Assembly: GCF_021354595.1 (NCBI RefSeq)
Contig: NZ_JADWYJ010000007.1
Coordinates: 62,001 to 126,000 of the forward strand
DNA from: Maribellus sp. CM-23
GTDB lineage: Bacteria > Bacteroidota > Bacteroidia > Bacteroidales > Prolixibacteraceae
Reading direction: 5' to 3'
Length of the DNA stretch: 64,000 nt
Under the pieces are notes generated by a model, which did no database searches, had not been told where the DNA came from, and was given only the letters and a program-made list of their open reading frames with translations. The position numbers and the translations under genes are program-made. Positions within the stretch are counted from its first letter, which is position 1, and each line of letters begins with the position of its first letter. This document shows positions 55,591-64,000 of the stretch, piece by piece.

Positions 55591-55796
55591 TAAAGGTTAA
55601 TGAGTAAAAAGCATCTATCAAATTGGTGAGTAAAGACATTTTTGTTACAACAAAAGGAGAAGAATATTTGATTAGGTAATAGTTTATAAACAGAAACTCG
55701 TTGTTGTAAATTTGGAAGCAGAATCAACCTGTTTCATATTTCGCTTGTACTTATGACCGTCCACTTATTATCTGCACTTTTGCTCATTAACCTTTA
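55591..55796. mobile_element. MITE-like element, 206 bp with terminal inverted repeats
   Basis: The left end begins TAAAGGTTAATGAG (55591-55604) and the right end is its exact inverse CTCATTAACCTTTA (55783-55796). The match continues inward for about eight more bases with two or three differences (TAAAAAGCA versus CAAAAGTGCA). The TA at both outer edges could be a TA target duplication, as in IS630/mariner-type elements. Inside, TTACAACAA and TTGTTGTAA form a second inverted repeat. No coding capacity. It occupies half of the 55489-55894 gap, whose remainder shows nothing else. Confidence 0.5.
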
Positions 55797-55894
55797 CGAA
55801 AATATTGCTATTGAAAATCATGCTTCCTCATCATCTTAACTAGAAAATAAATATTATTATGACGAAGTAACATTATATATTAACATATCTCCAC

Positions 55895-58800
55895 TTACGA
55901 AACACTCCGAAACAAGCTGCTATCCATAATCCGCATGGCACCTGAGAAAAGAGCCAGAACACCGGTTAGGATACCGATTACTTTTTCGATGGAGGTTCCC
56001 TGCGAGATAAAGACAAAAGCAGCCAACGGAATCAAAAGCAGGAGTATAAGGTAACGCGTATTTCTCCATTTGCCTTCTTTGCTTAACTTCTGTTCCAGCA
56101 GGGTCGTTTCGTCCGGGTCGATCGAGTATTTCAGAAAATACTGAAAGCCGGGAGTAAAGATGGCCGGGTAAGGGTCCAATTCGATCAATCCTTTTGATTT
56201 CAGCCGGTTGATCAGAAAACGGTTTTTGAAATTCAACATTCCATCGTCTGCCAGATCAAACAAAATCAATTTCTCCATGCGACTCAGGTTGTTCCATATA
56301 TAGCCGTAGTAAAGCTTCATAATGTGTGCATCGGCCAAAATACGCGACTCTTCGTCGGCTTCCTCCACCTCGGGATGTAGCTTATCCAATTCACGCTCGA
56401 TGGCAGTTTTGTCTACCGCCCCCGTAAACCGATAGAACCCGCTAAACAGCAGAGTTAGTTCATTCAGGTAGGTATGAATATGCAACTCCTCCTCTTCTGC
56501 AGGATTAAATTCCGAAATTTGTTCCATCAACTTTTCGCGGATCAGGTCTATATCGTAAGGCAACTCAAAAATAATCCGGCAGTTTTCGAGCCTCGCCAGC
56601 AATTTCAGTTTCGAAATGATCTGATCGGCTTTGTCGACCCTAAGCAAATATTCACCCAGGCCTCTCACCCAAACCGTTTTCCGTTTTTTGTCCGGGGTCC
56701 GGTCAATCGAATTTTTCTCATCAAACACATCCCGGGCATCCACGTCAACCACTTTTCCTTTCAGCGCTTCCCGGTAGTTTTCTCCTTTAAAAGTGATCAA
56801 TAAAATCCGGTCAAAAGCATCGTTCTCAATCAACTGTTGCCAGGTTGGAGTGTTGGGTAATTTCCACTTCCCCACAATCGTCCCGAGTACCAGTTCTGCA
56901 ATATACGTGTAAGCATACCATAAAAGAACGCCCAGCAGCAGGGCCGGAATCAGCAACAGAACCAGCCTTTTTAAAGCCTCCAGCACTAAACTGAAAAAAT
57001 CGGTATTCGATTTAACAACGACCGTTCCGCTGGCCGATGGCGCTGTATAAACAAGCGAATCATTTTTAATCCAGTCTTTGCCCAGATTGTGTTCCTGTAA
57101 AAGCGTCATCAGGTAATCGTCTTTGGTTAAGGGGCTGCGCAATGCCCGGTAAAGGATATCAAAATTTTGGTTGCTACAATAGGTTTCGGTCCCCGTAAAG
57201 CCACCTGCCAGCCACGATTGACCTCCATCGTTCTCCGGCTTCTCTGCCTTTTCGTGATGGTTTCGCTTCTCCAAACGAACCACCAGGTTGTCGATTCCGC
57301 TTCCGTTAACCGGCTCCTTAAAGGTATCTTCCCGGGATTCAGAATGACTATTGTGCAACTGCAGATTGGCTTTGGCCACATGAATCATCTCGGCCTTTTC
57401 TGCCAATGTATTTTCCTGAAACTTTACTGAATAATAGTAGCAAACAACCGGCACCACCGACAAATTCAACAACCACAGAAACATATAAACCAAGTAGGCA
57501 TTTCGTGCCGCTGCCACTTCAAGGTCCGATTTGTTTTCGGAGTTATGGTTCACCTTGGCCACAAAATTATACAGCATAAACAGCAACGGGATAAAAACGC
57601 CAATGGTAATCAGGCTAAACAATAAACTTCCGGCTCCCAGCAAACTTAAAATCAGTAGGGGCAGAAAGCTTAGACCAAGCAGTAACACCAATGCAGCTTT
57701 TCGCTTTTCCTTTTTCAATACCAAATACGAACAAAGGGCTGCCAGGCCAATAAAAACGATTTGACAGAATAAAATGGCCACAGGTTTCTTCAGGAAAAAC
57801 GATCCCGCAATTTGAAACCCGATCAGCAACAGTAAAACCCGCATCAGTTTTTGGTAAAGCCGCCCTTTTTGTTTGTTAAAAATCAGCCATTCGAACGACC
57901 AGTTTTTGGTTCTCATGAAACGGGAGTTGGTACCCAGGCGTTGTATAACCTGCATCCCAATAACAATACAGAGAAATGTGAAAAGCAGGAAATAAAAGGT
58001 AAACAGATAAATGCGGGTATTTTTATTGTCTGTCATCTGAAGGTCGATCAGCGTAACATGGTACAGCGGAACTCCTTTCAACGGAACAATAAGTGCCAGC
58101 CACTGTCTTTCGTTGTAGGTTATCCGCGCACGTTCCACCGTTCGGTAGTCGATTCCCCCCGCTAAACGAGGCTGATAATTACTCTCCACCAGGAAATTCT
58201 CGTGCAGATTTTTTGCCTGGTTGGAATGAAACAACACCTCCCCTTTCCGGTCGATCACCATAAACGCCATGTCTTTTGGAAGTACCTGGTCGTAAAACGA
58301 CGGCACATGCGAGGTAATGGCAAAATAATGCGCTTTGCCCTTCCCCGTCGAAACCGAATTTTTCAGCCGGAAAGAAAGAGCTGTTTCTTTAAAACCGGTA
58401 TTGTACGATTTTATCGACTCAATAAAAAAGGCGTCGATACTGTCATTTCCTTCATCCTTCCACGGCCAGCTCAAGCCTGAATCTTCCTTTAAGTTGGTGA
58501 AGTAATTCCGGTTGCTCAGATCGAGTTGCACCAGGTTAGAAAAGGCAGTGCGCGTGACTGCCTTTACCGCCCTCCCATCCTCATTCATAAAAATGATCTC
58601 GTTGAAGGGTATGTAATCGGCATAAATGCTTGTGTCGACCACGTAATAAGAGTTAGGAGTTTCCAGGTAACTGAACAAACTGTCCGAAGAAACATCTTTG
58701 TCCTGAATAATTCGGCCCGTCAGCGAAAACAAGTGCTGAAGATCGTTTTCGATGTTAGACGTGAGGCGCTTGGAAACATGCTCAATTCGTTTGTTTGCCT

Positions 58801-59779
58801 GACTTCGGTCTATAAAATAATATTTCATGGTACCGATAAAAAGCAGCACAAGAATGCTGGTTCCCAAAATGACCGAAATCGTTGTATTGTGGGCATCGCG
58901 GACATTCATCCGCTCCTTTTTATTGATAAACACAATCTTCAAAACTGGCATACAAACCAGTAACAACAGCAATATTCCCGACAAAATGGTAAATAACTGA
59001 TTGTTGATGGCCCGCGTTTTCTTTCGAAAATCCTTATCCGAAATAAAGCCTGCCAGGTAAAAATCCCGGTTCAGAAAGCGAATGGGAAGGATCAAAACAT
59101 GAGTTTCCATCCCCTGTATTTCCAGCTCCTGGAAAACTCCTCCCTGGTTTCGCACCACCGTATCTTTTAGCAGCGCATCAAAATTAGTGATATCGTTCAC
59201 CACATTTCCGTTCGAATTGTCGATCACCCCTTTTCTGTCCAAAAAGGCAATGTTCTCAAAAAGCTTGTCAAACTTCAGGTTCTCCATTAACTTGGCAACG
59301 GGCACCAACGCGCAATTTTGTCCGTGGCAAACCTCGTCGCAAATCGCCATACTTTTTATCTGCGATGGATCTTCATTCACCGGAAATGCAATGTATTTTT
59401 CCTCCTTTTCCCCTAAATAAGAAATGACATCAACTGAACAGCTATCCAAGCGAATCTTTTTCTCGAGGCTCGTGATAACATCTGCAATCTGAAGCGAATC
59501 AAAATTAGTGTCAGTTTGCGTAAATGCTTTTGATAACGAATCCAGCCAGGGACGCAATGCATAGTAAGGGCCATAATTCTGAACATGGGTTTTGTAGTAG
59601 TCTTTTTTCTTGTGAATGTTTTCGGCATACTCCTCCAATATCCTGAACCCACGTTCCTTCACCAACATCTCCTGCTTTGGAATGTACAAAAGGAAGTAAG
59701 AAGAATACAGTAAAATCAGCAGGGCAACAATTAGAATCCAGCTGAAATTAAATCCTGCTTTCGATCTTCTCGATTTCAT
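55895..59779 (-). CDS. Very large multi-pass membrane protein with two extracytoplasmic sensor (Cache-like) domains
   Basis: 1,294 residues from ATG 59779. A TTG 72 bases upstream coincides with the promoter -33 box and cannot be the start. Layout: membrane helix near the N-terminus; an extracytoplasmic domain with clustered cysteines (CDEVCHGQNC); two helices; a dCache-like domain (FNEIIFMNEDGRAVKAVTRTA and NRNYFTNL); then about eight further helices with a polar insert; a cytoplasmic region (FDRILLITFKGENYREAL, CRIIFELPYDIDLI) that resembles a degenerate NTPase with a winged-helix tail (MEKLILFDLADDGMLNFKNR); and two C-terminal helices. I see no kinase, cyclase, GGDEF or chemoreceptor output. 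Function unknown; ligand sensing is inferred. Confidence 0.7.
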   Translation of the reverse strand: MKSRRSKAGFNFSWILIVALLILLYSSYFLLYIPKQEMLVKERGFRILEEYAENIHKKKDYYKTHVQNYGPYYALRPWLDSLSKAFTQTDTNFDSLQIADVITSLEKKIRLDSCSVDVISYLGEKEEKYIAFPVNEDPSQIKSMAICDEVCHGQNCALVPVAKLMENLKFDKLFENIAFLDRKGVIDNSNGNVVNDITNFDALLKDTVVRNQGGVFQELEIQGMETHVLILPIRFLNRDFYLAGFISDKDFRKKTRAINNQLFTILSGILLLLLVCMPVLKIVFINKKERMNVRDAHNTTISVILGTSILVLLFIGTMKYYFIDRSQANKRIEHVSKRLTSNIENDLQHLFSLTGRIIQDKDVSSDSLFSYLETPNSYYVVDTSIYADYIPFNEIIFMNEDGRAVKAVTRTAFSNLVQLDLSNRNYFTNLKEDSGLSWPWKDEGNDSIDAFFIESIKSYNTGFKETALSFRLKNSVSTGKGKAHYFAITSHVPSFYDQVLPKDMAFMVIDRKGEVLFHSNQAKNLHENFLVESNYQPRLAGGIDYRTVERARITYNERQWLALIVPLKGVPLYHVTLIDLQMTDNKNTRIYLFTFYFLLFTFLCIVIGMQVIQRLGTNSRFMRTKNWSFEWLIFNKQKGRLYQKLMRVLLLLIGFQIAGSFFLKKPVAILFCQIVFIGLAALCSYLVLKKEKRKAALVLLLGLSFLPLLILSLLGAGSLLFSLITIGVFIPLLFMLYNFVAKVNHNSENKSDLEVAAARNAYLVYMFLWLLNLSVVPVVCYYYSVKFQENTLAEKAEMIHVAKANLQLHNSHSESREDTFKEPVNGSGIDNLVVRLEKRNHHEKAEKPENDGGQSWLAGGFTGTETYCSNQNFDILYRALRSPLTKDDYLMTLLQEHNLGKDWIKNDSLVYTAPSASGTVVVKSNTDFFSLVLEALKRLVLLLIPALLLGVLLWYAYTYIAELVLGTIVGKWKLPNTPTWQQLIENDAFDRILLITFKGENYREALKGKVVDVDARDVFDEKNSIDRTPDKKRKTVWVRGLGEYLLRVDKADQIISKLKLLARLENCRIIFELPYDIDLIREKLMEQISEFNPAEEEELHIHTYLNELTLLFSGFYRFTGAVDKTAIERELDKLHPEVEEADEESRILADAHIMKLYYGYIWNNLSRMEKLILFDLADDGMLNFKNRFLINRLKSKGLIELDPYPAIFTPGFQYFLKYSIDPDETTLLEQKLSKEGKWRNTRYLILLLLIPLAAFVFISQGTSIEKVIGILTGVLALFSGAMRIMDSSLFRSVS

Positions 59780-59820
59780 AAAGCGTCCTTCGGACGGATG
59801 ATTTAATGGTACTAACCAAA

Positions 59821-59851
59821 CAAAGTTAAGACTTAAAATAATCTGAGTCAA
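59821..59851 (-). promoter_or_regulatory. Bacteroidota promoter for the large sensor-like gene
   Basis: On the minus strand, TTG (59851-59849), a 20-base spacer and TAACTTTG (59828-59821), a perfect TAnnTTTG -7 box. Spacing fits the Bacteroidota housekeeping promoter. The predicted transcription start near 59813 lies upstream of ATG 59779 and so decides that start. Confidence 0.7.
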
Positions 59852-60037
59852 TAGCTTACAAAATCAACACAAATTAATGCCAGCTTATAAGGATTATCAC
59901 CGGCCCTTATCAATTCCCGAAATACATAGGAGCAAACTTGAATTTTTAACTAAAGTGAGGCGCCCAAATGAGGCACCAAACAGAATATTCTTTACTTTTA
60001 AAGCTCGACCAGAAAATTATTTTAAACCATCATTATA

Positions 60038-60967
60038 ATGAAACGAAGAAACTTTATCAGGAATACTGCAGCCAGTGGCATCGCATTGAGCGGTTTGGGA
60101 ACCATGCTCGGAACTTCGGCCTCGGCTGCCGGAAGTTCCAATACGGCCAAATTTAAACTGAAATATGCGCCGCATCTTGGCATGTTTAGCAACCATGTGG
60201 GCAACGATCCCATTGAAAACATTAAGTTTATTGCTGATCAGGGCTTCCGTGCCGTTTTTGACAACGGCCTGGCAGGCAGAACACCTGAAATGCAGGAAAA
60301 AATCGGGAACGAACTTGCCCGGCTTGGAATGGATTTGGGGCCGTTTATCGTATATGCCGACCACGGCGCCAAATACATGGTAACCAACGATCCGGAAGTT
60401 AAGAAGCTTCTACAGACTAAAACAGCCGAAGCGCTTGAAGTGCAAAAGCGGACCGGGGCAAAAACCGGGCTGATTACTCCGGGCATTTACGACGAAAAGA
60501 TGGATTGGGATTACCAAACAATTAACGTCATTGAAAACATGCGTGCCTGCTGCGAGGTAGCCGGAAAAACAGGTTTGGAGCTGGTTTTGGAGCCTCTCAA
60601 TCACCAGGTGGATCACCCAAGACTGTTTCTGACCAAAATGCCACAGGCTAAAATGATCTGCGTGGCCGTGAATCACCCGAGCTGTAAAATTGTGAACGAT
60701 ATGTACCACCAGCAGATAACAGAAGGGAACCTGATCATGAACATGGATCTGTGCTGGGATTACATCGGAGCTTTTCACATTGGCGACAATCCCGGCAGAA
60801 AAGAACCAACCACCGGCGAGATCAACTACAAAAATATTTTCAAACACATTTACAACAAAGGCTACGACGGAGTACTGTGTTGCGAGCATGGAAAAAGTAT
60901 CGGCGGAAAAGAAGGTGAACTGGCACTTATTGAAGCTTACCGGAAAGTGGATTCATTTGAAGTCTGA
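60038..60967 (+). CDS. Tat-exported hydroxypyruvate-isomerase-like TIM-barrel protein
   Basis: A 309-residue protein. Twin-arginine signal KRRNFIRNTAASGIALSGLG (R3-R4). The rest is an AP-endonuclease-2/xylose-isomerase-type TIM barrel with metal-ligand glutamates E185 (LVLEPLN) and E283 (CCEHGKS), and the block HIGDNPGRKEPTTGEINY, which is the hydroxypyruvate isomerase (Hyi) signature with small changes. Cytoplasmic Hyi interconverts hydroxypyruvate and tartronate semialdehyde; exported relatives in Bacteroidota probably act on sugars. Single gene with its own terminator, divergent from the large sensor-like gene. Confidence 0.85.
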   Translation: MKRRNFIRNTAASGIALSGLGTMLGTSASAAGSSNTAKFKLKYAPHLGMFSNHVGNDPIENIKFIADQGFRAVFDNGLAGRTPEMQEKIGNELARLGMDLGPFIVYADHGAKYMVTNDPEVKKLLQTKTAEALEVQKRTGAKTGLITPGIYDEKMDWDYQTINVIENMRACCEVAGKTGLELVLEPLNHQVDHPRLFLTKMPQAKMICVAVNHPSCKIVNDMYHQQITEGNLIMNMDLCWDYIGAFHIGDNPGRKEPTTGEINYKNIFKHIYNKGYDGVLCCEHGKSIGGKEGELALIEAYRKVDSFEV

Positions 60968-60987
60968 AAGTAATTCTACCATAAAGC

Positions 60988-61022
60988 AAAAAGGTGGCTC
61001 TTTTCAGAGACCACCTTTTTTT
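60988..61022 (+). terminator. Terminator after the isomerase-like gene
   Basis: AAAGGTGG-CTCT with AGAG-A-CCACCTTT (one-base bulge) and a T-tract to 61022, 21 bases after the stop. Confidence 0.88.
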
Positions 61023-61201
61023 GGGCATTTAGTTTCATTCCTTGGGGTCGGAATCAGTCGTATTCAACGTGCTATCCCGGATATTTTTAAGAATGTTATA
61101 TGACTTTTTGGGTTACAAAACCACACCGCAAATGTGATCTTTTTCCCCTCAAACCAACCTTTAAATCGTAAATTGATGCTGCAAATAGTAAAAAAAGCAA
61201 C

Positions 61202-61228
61202 AAAAAAAGGACGCCCAAAAGAGCGTCC
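61202..61228 (-). terminator. Terminator after kbl
   Basis: GGACGC (61209-61214) pairs with GCGTCC (61223-61228); on the minus strand the stem is followed by seven T (61208-61202). It lies about 27 bases beyond the kbl stop. The rest of the 61023-61254 gap shows nothing. Confidence 0.88.
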
Positions 61229-61254
61229 CCGGTTTTAACACAACTTATATAGGA

Positions 61255-62442
61255 CTATATAATTTCCAGTTTTTTTCCCACTTTAATGAAGGCATCAACG
61301 GCCTTGTCGATTTGCTCAAACGAATGGGCAGCAGACAATTGAACCCGAATCCTGGCCTTACCACGAGGTACCACCGGGAAACAGAATCCGATCACATAAA
61401 CACCTTCTTTTAGCAGTTCGTCGGCAAATTTGATCGCCAAAGGCTCGTCGTAAAGCATTACCGGCACAATGGCGGTATCTCCTTTCACCAGGTCAAAACC
61501 CGCAGCTTCCATTTTGGAGCGGAAACGCTTGGCATTGGCCATTGTTTTGGCCGGAAGATCAGAAGAACCCGAAAGCATTTCAATTACTTTTAAGGTAGCC
61601 CCCACGGTTGCCGGTGCAAGCGTATTGGAGAACAAATACGGACGCGAACGCTGACGCAACATATCGATGATCTCTTTACGACCCGAAGTACATCCTCCGT
61701 TGCCACCTCCCATTGCTTTTCCGAAAGTGGTGGTGATGATGTCTATTTTTCCCAGCAAATCATAGTGCTCTGCCGTACCGCGGCCTGTTTTACCAATGTA
61801 ACCCGTAGCATGCGACTCGTCTACCATAATCAAAGCATCGTATTTTTCAGCTAGGGCAACAATTTCAGGCAATTTTGCCAGGTCACCGTCCATCGAGAAA
61901 ACACCGTCAGTAACAATCAGGCGGTAAGTGGCTCCGGCAGCATCTTTCAGACACTGCTCCAACTCATCCATGTTCGAATGCTTGTAACGAAAACGCTGCG
62001 CCTTGCACAAACGAACACCGTCAATAATCGAAGCGTGGTTCAGTTCATCAGAAATAATGGCTGAATCTTCGCCCAGCAATGGTTCAAAAACCCCGCCGTT
62101 GGCATCAAAACAGGCACAATACAATATGGTGTCTTCAGTTCCCAAAAACTCAGAAACCTTTTCCTCCAGTTGCTTATGAATATCCTGGGTTCCGCAAATA
62201 AAGCGTACCGACGAAAGTCCAAAACCCCAGTCGTTCATAATATCCTGTGCAGCTTTCACTACCTCCGGGTTGTTGGCCAGTCCCAGGTAATTATTGGCAC
62301 AAAAATTCAATACTTCTTGCCCCGAAGACACACTAATCTCTGAACTTTGAGAAGAAGTAATGATCCTCTCTGTTTTATACAAGCCCTGCTCTTTCAGCTG
62401 TTCAAGCGTCTGCTGAAGGTCTTGTTTCATTTTGCCATACAT
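61255..62442 (-). CDS. kbl: Glycine C-acetyltransferase (2-amino-3-ketobutyrate CoA ligase)
   Basis: A 395-residue PLP enzyme of the alpha-oxoamine synthase family. FCANNYLGLANNPEV, the GTQDIHKQLE substrate block, DESHATGYIGKTGRG and the Schiff-base lysine K242 in TTTFGKAMGGGNGG are present; the following RQRSRPYLFSNTLAPA matches Kbl rather than serine palmitoyltransferase. With threonine dehydrogenase it converts threonine to glycine and acetyl-CoA; tdh is not in the window. Single gene, divergent from gltX. Confidence 0.92.
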   Translation of the reverse strand: MYGKMKQDLQQTLEQLKEQGLYKTERIITSSQSSEISVSSGQEVLNFCANNYLGLANNPEVVKAAQDIMNDWGFGLSSVRFICGTQDIHKQLEEKVSEFLGTEDTILYCACFDANGGVFEPLLGEDSAIISDELNHASIIDGVRLCKAQRFRYKHSNMDELEQCLKDAAGATYRLIVTDGVFSMDGDLAKLPEIVALAEKYDALIMVDESHATGYIGKTGRGTAEHYDLLGKIDIITTTFGKAMGGGNGGCTSGRKEIIDMLRQRSRPYLFSNTLAPATVGATLKVIEMLSGSSDLPAKTMANAKRFRSKMEAAGFDLVKGDTAIVPVMLYDEPLAIKFADELLKEGVYVIGFCFPVVPRGKARIRVQLSAAHSFEQIDKAVDAFIKVGKKLEII

Positions 62443-62625
62443 ACTTTCGGATATTTTTAAAAATTAACTGTTACAAAGTAAAAAAATACCCAAAAGATAA
62501 ACAGTGATAAAAAGCAGAAAATAAGTTTCACCTTAGTAGTATTAACACAACACTCGTTTTTACAGATACATTTTCCATTTCACTAGAGGAATTCAGATTC
62601 CAATCTCTAATCATTCCTAAATTTT

Positions 62626-62633
62626 TATCTTTG
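62626..62633 (+). promoter_or_regulatory. Bacteroidota -7 box for gltX
   Basis: TATCTTTG is a perfect TAnnTTTG match 21 bases before the gltX ATG. The -33 region is weak. Confidence 0.5.
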
Positions 62634-62654
62634 CACCGAATTAATATCAAGACA

Positions 62655-64000
62655 ATGAGCGAAAGAAAAGTGAGGGTACGTTTTGCCCCCAGTCCAACAG
62701 GACCTTTGCACATGGGAGGTGTTCGCACAGCCCTTTTCAATTACCTGTTTGCCAAAAAACACGGAGGTGATTTCATCCTTCGCATTGAAGATACCGACCA
62801 AAACCGTTATGTACCCGGCGCCGAGGAATACATCATTGAAAGCTTGACGTGGTGCGGACTAAATCCGGTGGAAGGCCCCGGAATTGGAGGAAACTTTGGC
62901 CCCTACAGACAAAGTGAGCGTAAAGAAATTTATAAAAAATATGCCGATCAGCTGATCGAGAGCGGTTGGGCTTACTATGCTTTCGACACTCCGGAAGAAA
63001 TTGAAACGCTGAGAAAAGAGGCAGAAGCCATCAAAGAAACATTCTCGTACGGAATTGGTACCCGCGAGCAACTCAACAACTCATTGAAGCTTTCAGCAAA
63101 AGAAGTTGAGGATAAAATTGCCGGTGGCCAAGCCTATGTTATCCGTTTTAAAATGCCCGAAGACACTGATGTAACGGAAGAGGATTTAATTCGTGGCAGT
63201 GTAACTTTTAATACCACAAAAAGTCTGGATGACAAGGTTCTTTTCAAATCCGACGGAATGCCAACTTACCACCTGGCCAATGTGGTGGATGACCATTTGA
63301 TGGAAATCACACATGTTATCCGCGGCGAAGAATGGTTACCATCGATGCCATTGCACGTTTTACTTTACAAAGCTTTTGGATGGGAAGATACCCGTCCGCG
63401 TTTTGCTCATTTACCCTTGATTTTGAAACCGGTTGGTAAAGGAAAACTTAGCAAACGCGATGGAGATAAAATGGGCTTCCCCGTATTTCCACTGCTTTGG
63501 ACCGACCCGGAAACAGGCGATATTTCGCGTGGTTACCGCGAAGATGGCTATTTCCCGGAAGCATTTATCAACTTGCTCGCACTGCTGGGATGGAGCCCGG
63601 GCAACGACCAGGAGTTCTTTTCTATCGAAGAATTGAGCGGATTGTTTAGCCTCGACCGCGTGGTAAAATCAGGGTCGCGCTTTGACCCCGAAAAAGCCAA
63701 ATGGTTCAACAAACATTACTTTCAGCAAAAGGAAGCACAGGAATTGGCTCAGTTATTTAAGCCAGTCCTTGAAAAGAAAGGCGTAGCCGCATCCGACGAA
63801 AAGATACTTGCGGTGGTTTCAGAGGTAAAAGAACGCTGCGAATTTGTTACTGATATCTGGGAACAGAGTTCGTATTTCTTCCTAGCGCCTGAATCATACG
63901 ACGAAAAAACCATTAGCAAACGCTGGAAAGAAGATACACCTGAGAAATTACTGGCTATTGCGGATGTTTTTGCTTCGGTTTCTGAATGGAAAGCCGATGT
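62655..64000 (+). CDS. gltX: Glutamyl-tRNA synthetase, 3' end missing
   Basis: The reading frame runs from ATG 62655 to the window edge without a stop, giving 448 of an expected roughly 500 residues. Class I signature: RFAPSPTGPLHMGGVRTALFNY with the HIGH-equivalent H19-M-G-G, here cited in part as PTGPLHMGGV; the ILRIEDTDQNR binding motif; and the KMSKS-equivalent KLSKRDG at about residues 264-270. It charges tRNA-Glu in the cytoplasm. The C-terminal anticodon-binding domain is only partly present. Confidence 0.96.
   Translation, partial: MSERKVRVRFAPSPTGPLHMGGVRTALFNYLFAKKHGGDFILRIEDTDQNRYVPGAEEYIIESLTWCGLNPVEGPGIGGNFGPYRQSERKEIYKKYADQLIESGWAYYAFDTPEEIETLRKEAEAIKETFSYGIGTREQLNNSLKLSAKEVEDKIAGGQAYVIRFKMPEDTDVTEEDLIRGSVTFNTTKSLDDKVLFKSDGMPTYHLANVVDDHLMEITHVIRGEEWLPSMPLHVLLYKAFGWEDTRPRFAHLPLILKPVGKGKLSKRDGDKMGFPVFPLLWTDPETGDISRGYREDGYFPEAFINLLALLGWSPGNDQEFFSIEELSGLFSLDRVVKSGSRFDPEKAKWFNKHYFQQKEAQELAQLFKPVLEKKGVAASDEKILAVVSEVKERCEFVTDIWEQSSYFFLAPESYDEKTISKRWKEDTPEKLLAIADVFASVSEWKAD

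Noticed and set aside
59780..59851. TTG start extending the large sensor-like protein by 24 residues
   Set aside because: That TTG is the -33 element of a good promoter and the extension would lie upstream of the predicted transcript start.
61255..62442. Serine palmitoyltransferase instead of Kbl, tempting because of the ceramidase-like genes
   Set aside because: The residues around and after the Schiff-base lysine match glycine C-acetyltransferase, and the gene is far from the ceramidase-like block with its own terminator.
62940..62960. GATCAGCTGATC palindrome as another member of the dispersed palindrome family
   Set aside because: It lies in the gltX coding sequence and differs outside the central CAGCTG, so it is coincidental.

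Overview
This 64 kb window looks like chromosome from a member of the Bacteroidota, probably a polysaccharide-degrading marine or sediment lineage of the Marinilabiliales/Prolixibacteraceae type. That placement is inference. It rests on two SusC/SusD pairs driven by ECF sigma/FecR cassettes, Bacteroidota-style -7 boxes (TAnnTTTG), A-rich leaders without clear Shine-Dalgarno sequences, a long exported N-terminus on ATP synthase subunit a, and many lipoprotein and Tat signal peptides.

Layout. 1-6.3 kb: end of a bactofilin gene, then two small membrane genes and the ATP synthase cluster atpB-E-F-H-A-G (beta and epsilon genes are not here), closed by a strong terminator. 6.3-9.3 kb: a 21-bp tandem repeat that continues the frame of a Tat-exported ThuA-like gene, a secreted tandem NTF2-like protein, a GIY-YIG protein, a tRNA-Val(GAC) and a broken tRNA next to a 16-bp palindrome. 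9.3-13.1 kb: a purine permease with an outer-membrane barrel partner, a DUF2461 gene and ispD. 13.3-20.1 kb: TetR regulator plus a complete TolC/adaptor/RND efflux operon. 20.1-24 kb: MltF-like lytic transglycosylase and an orphan TPR sensor histidine kinase. 24-29.6 kb: GH2 glycosidase and two S1 sulfatases. 29.7-44.5 kb: ECF sigma, FecR, SusC, SusD, then a ceramidase-like hydrolase, a beta-propeller lipoprotein, a Tat-exported DegT-type PLP enzyme, a ceramidase-like/alpha-beta hydrolase fusion and a Kelch propeller. 45-55.5 kb: a second sigma/FecR/SusC/SusD cassette with a sialate O-acetylesterase-type esterase and an unrecognised Tat-exported protein. 55.5-64 kb: a MITE-like inverted repeat, a very large multi-pass sensor-like protein, a Tat-exported hydroxypyruvate-isomerase-like protein, kbl and the start of gltX.

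How the genes fit together. In the 24-55.5 kb region the SusC/D pairs would bind and import a glycan or glycoconjugate. The STN domain of each SusC would signal through FecR to its own ECF sigma factor. Sulfatases, the GH2 enzyme, the esterase and the ceramidase-like enzymes would strip and cut the substrate in the periplasm or at the surface. The best candidate for something undescribed is the 36.9-44.5 kb block, where two paralogous ceramidase-like hydrolases (one fused to an alpha/beta hydrolase) flank an exported PLP enzyme and two beta-propellers. Other unusual items are the 21-bp heptad-coding repeat, a dispersed covarying palindrome, twin hairpins with the same loop ahead of the second susC, and the roughly 1,294-residue sensor-like protein with no recognisable output domain.
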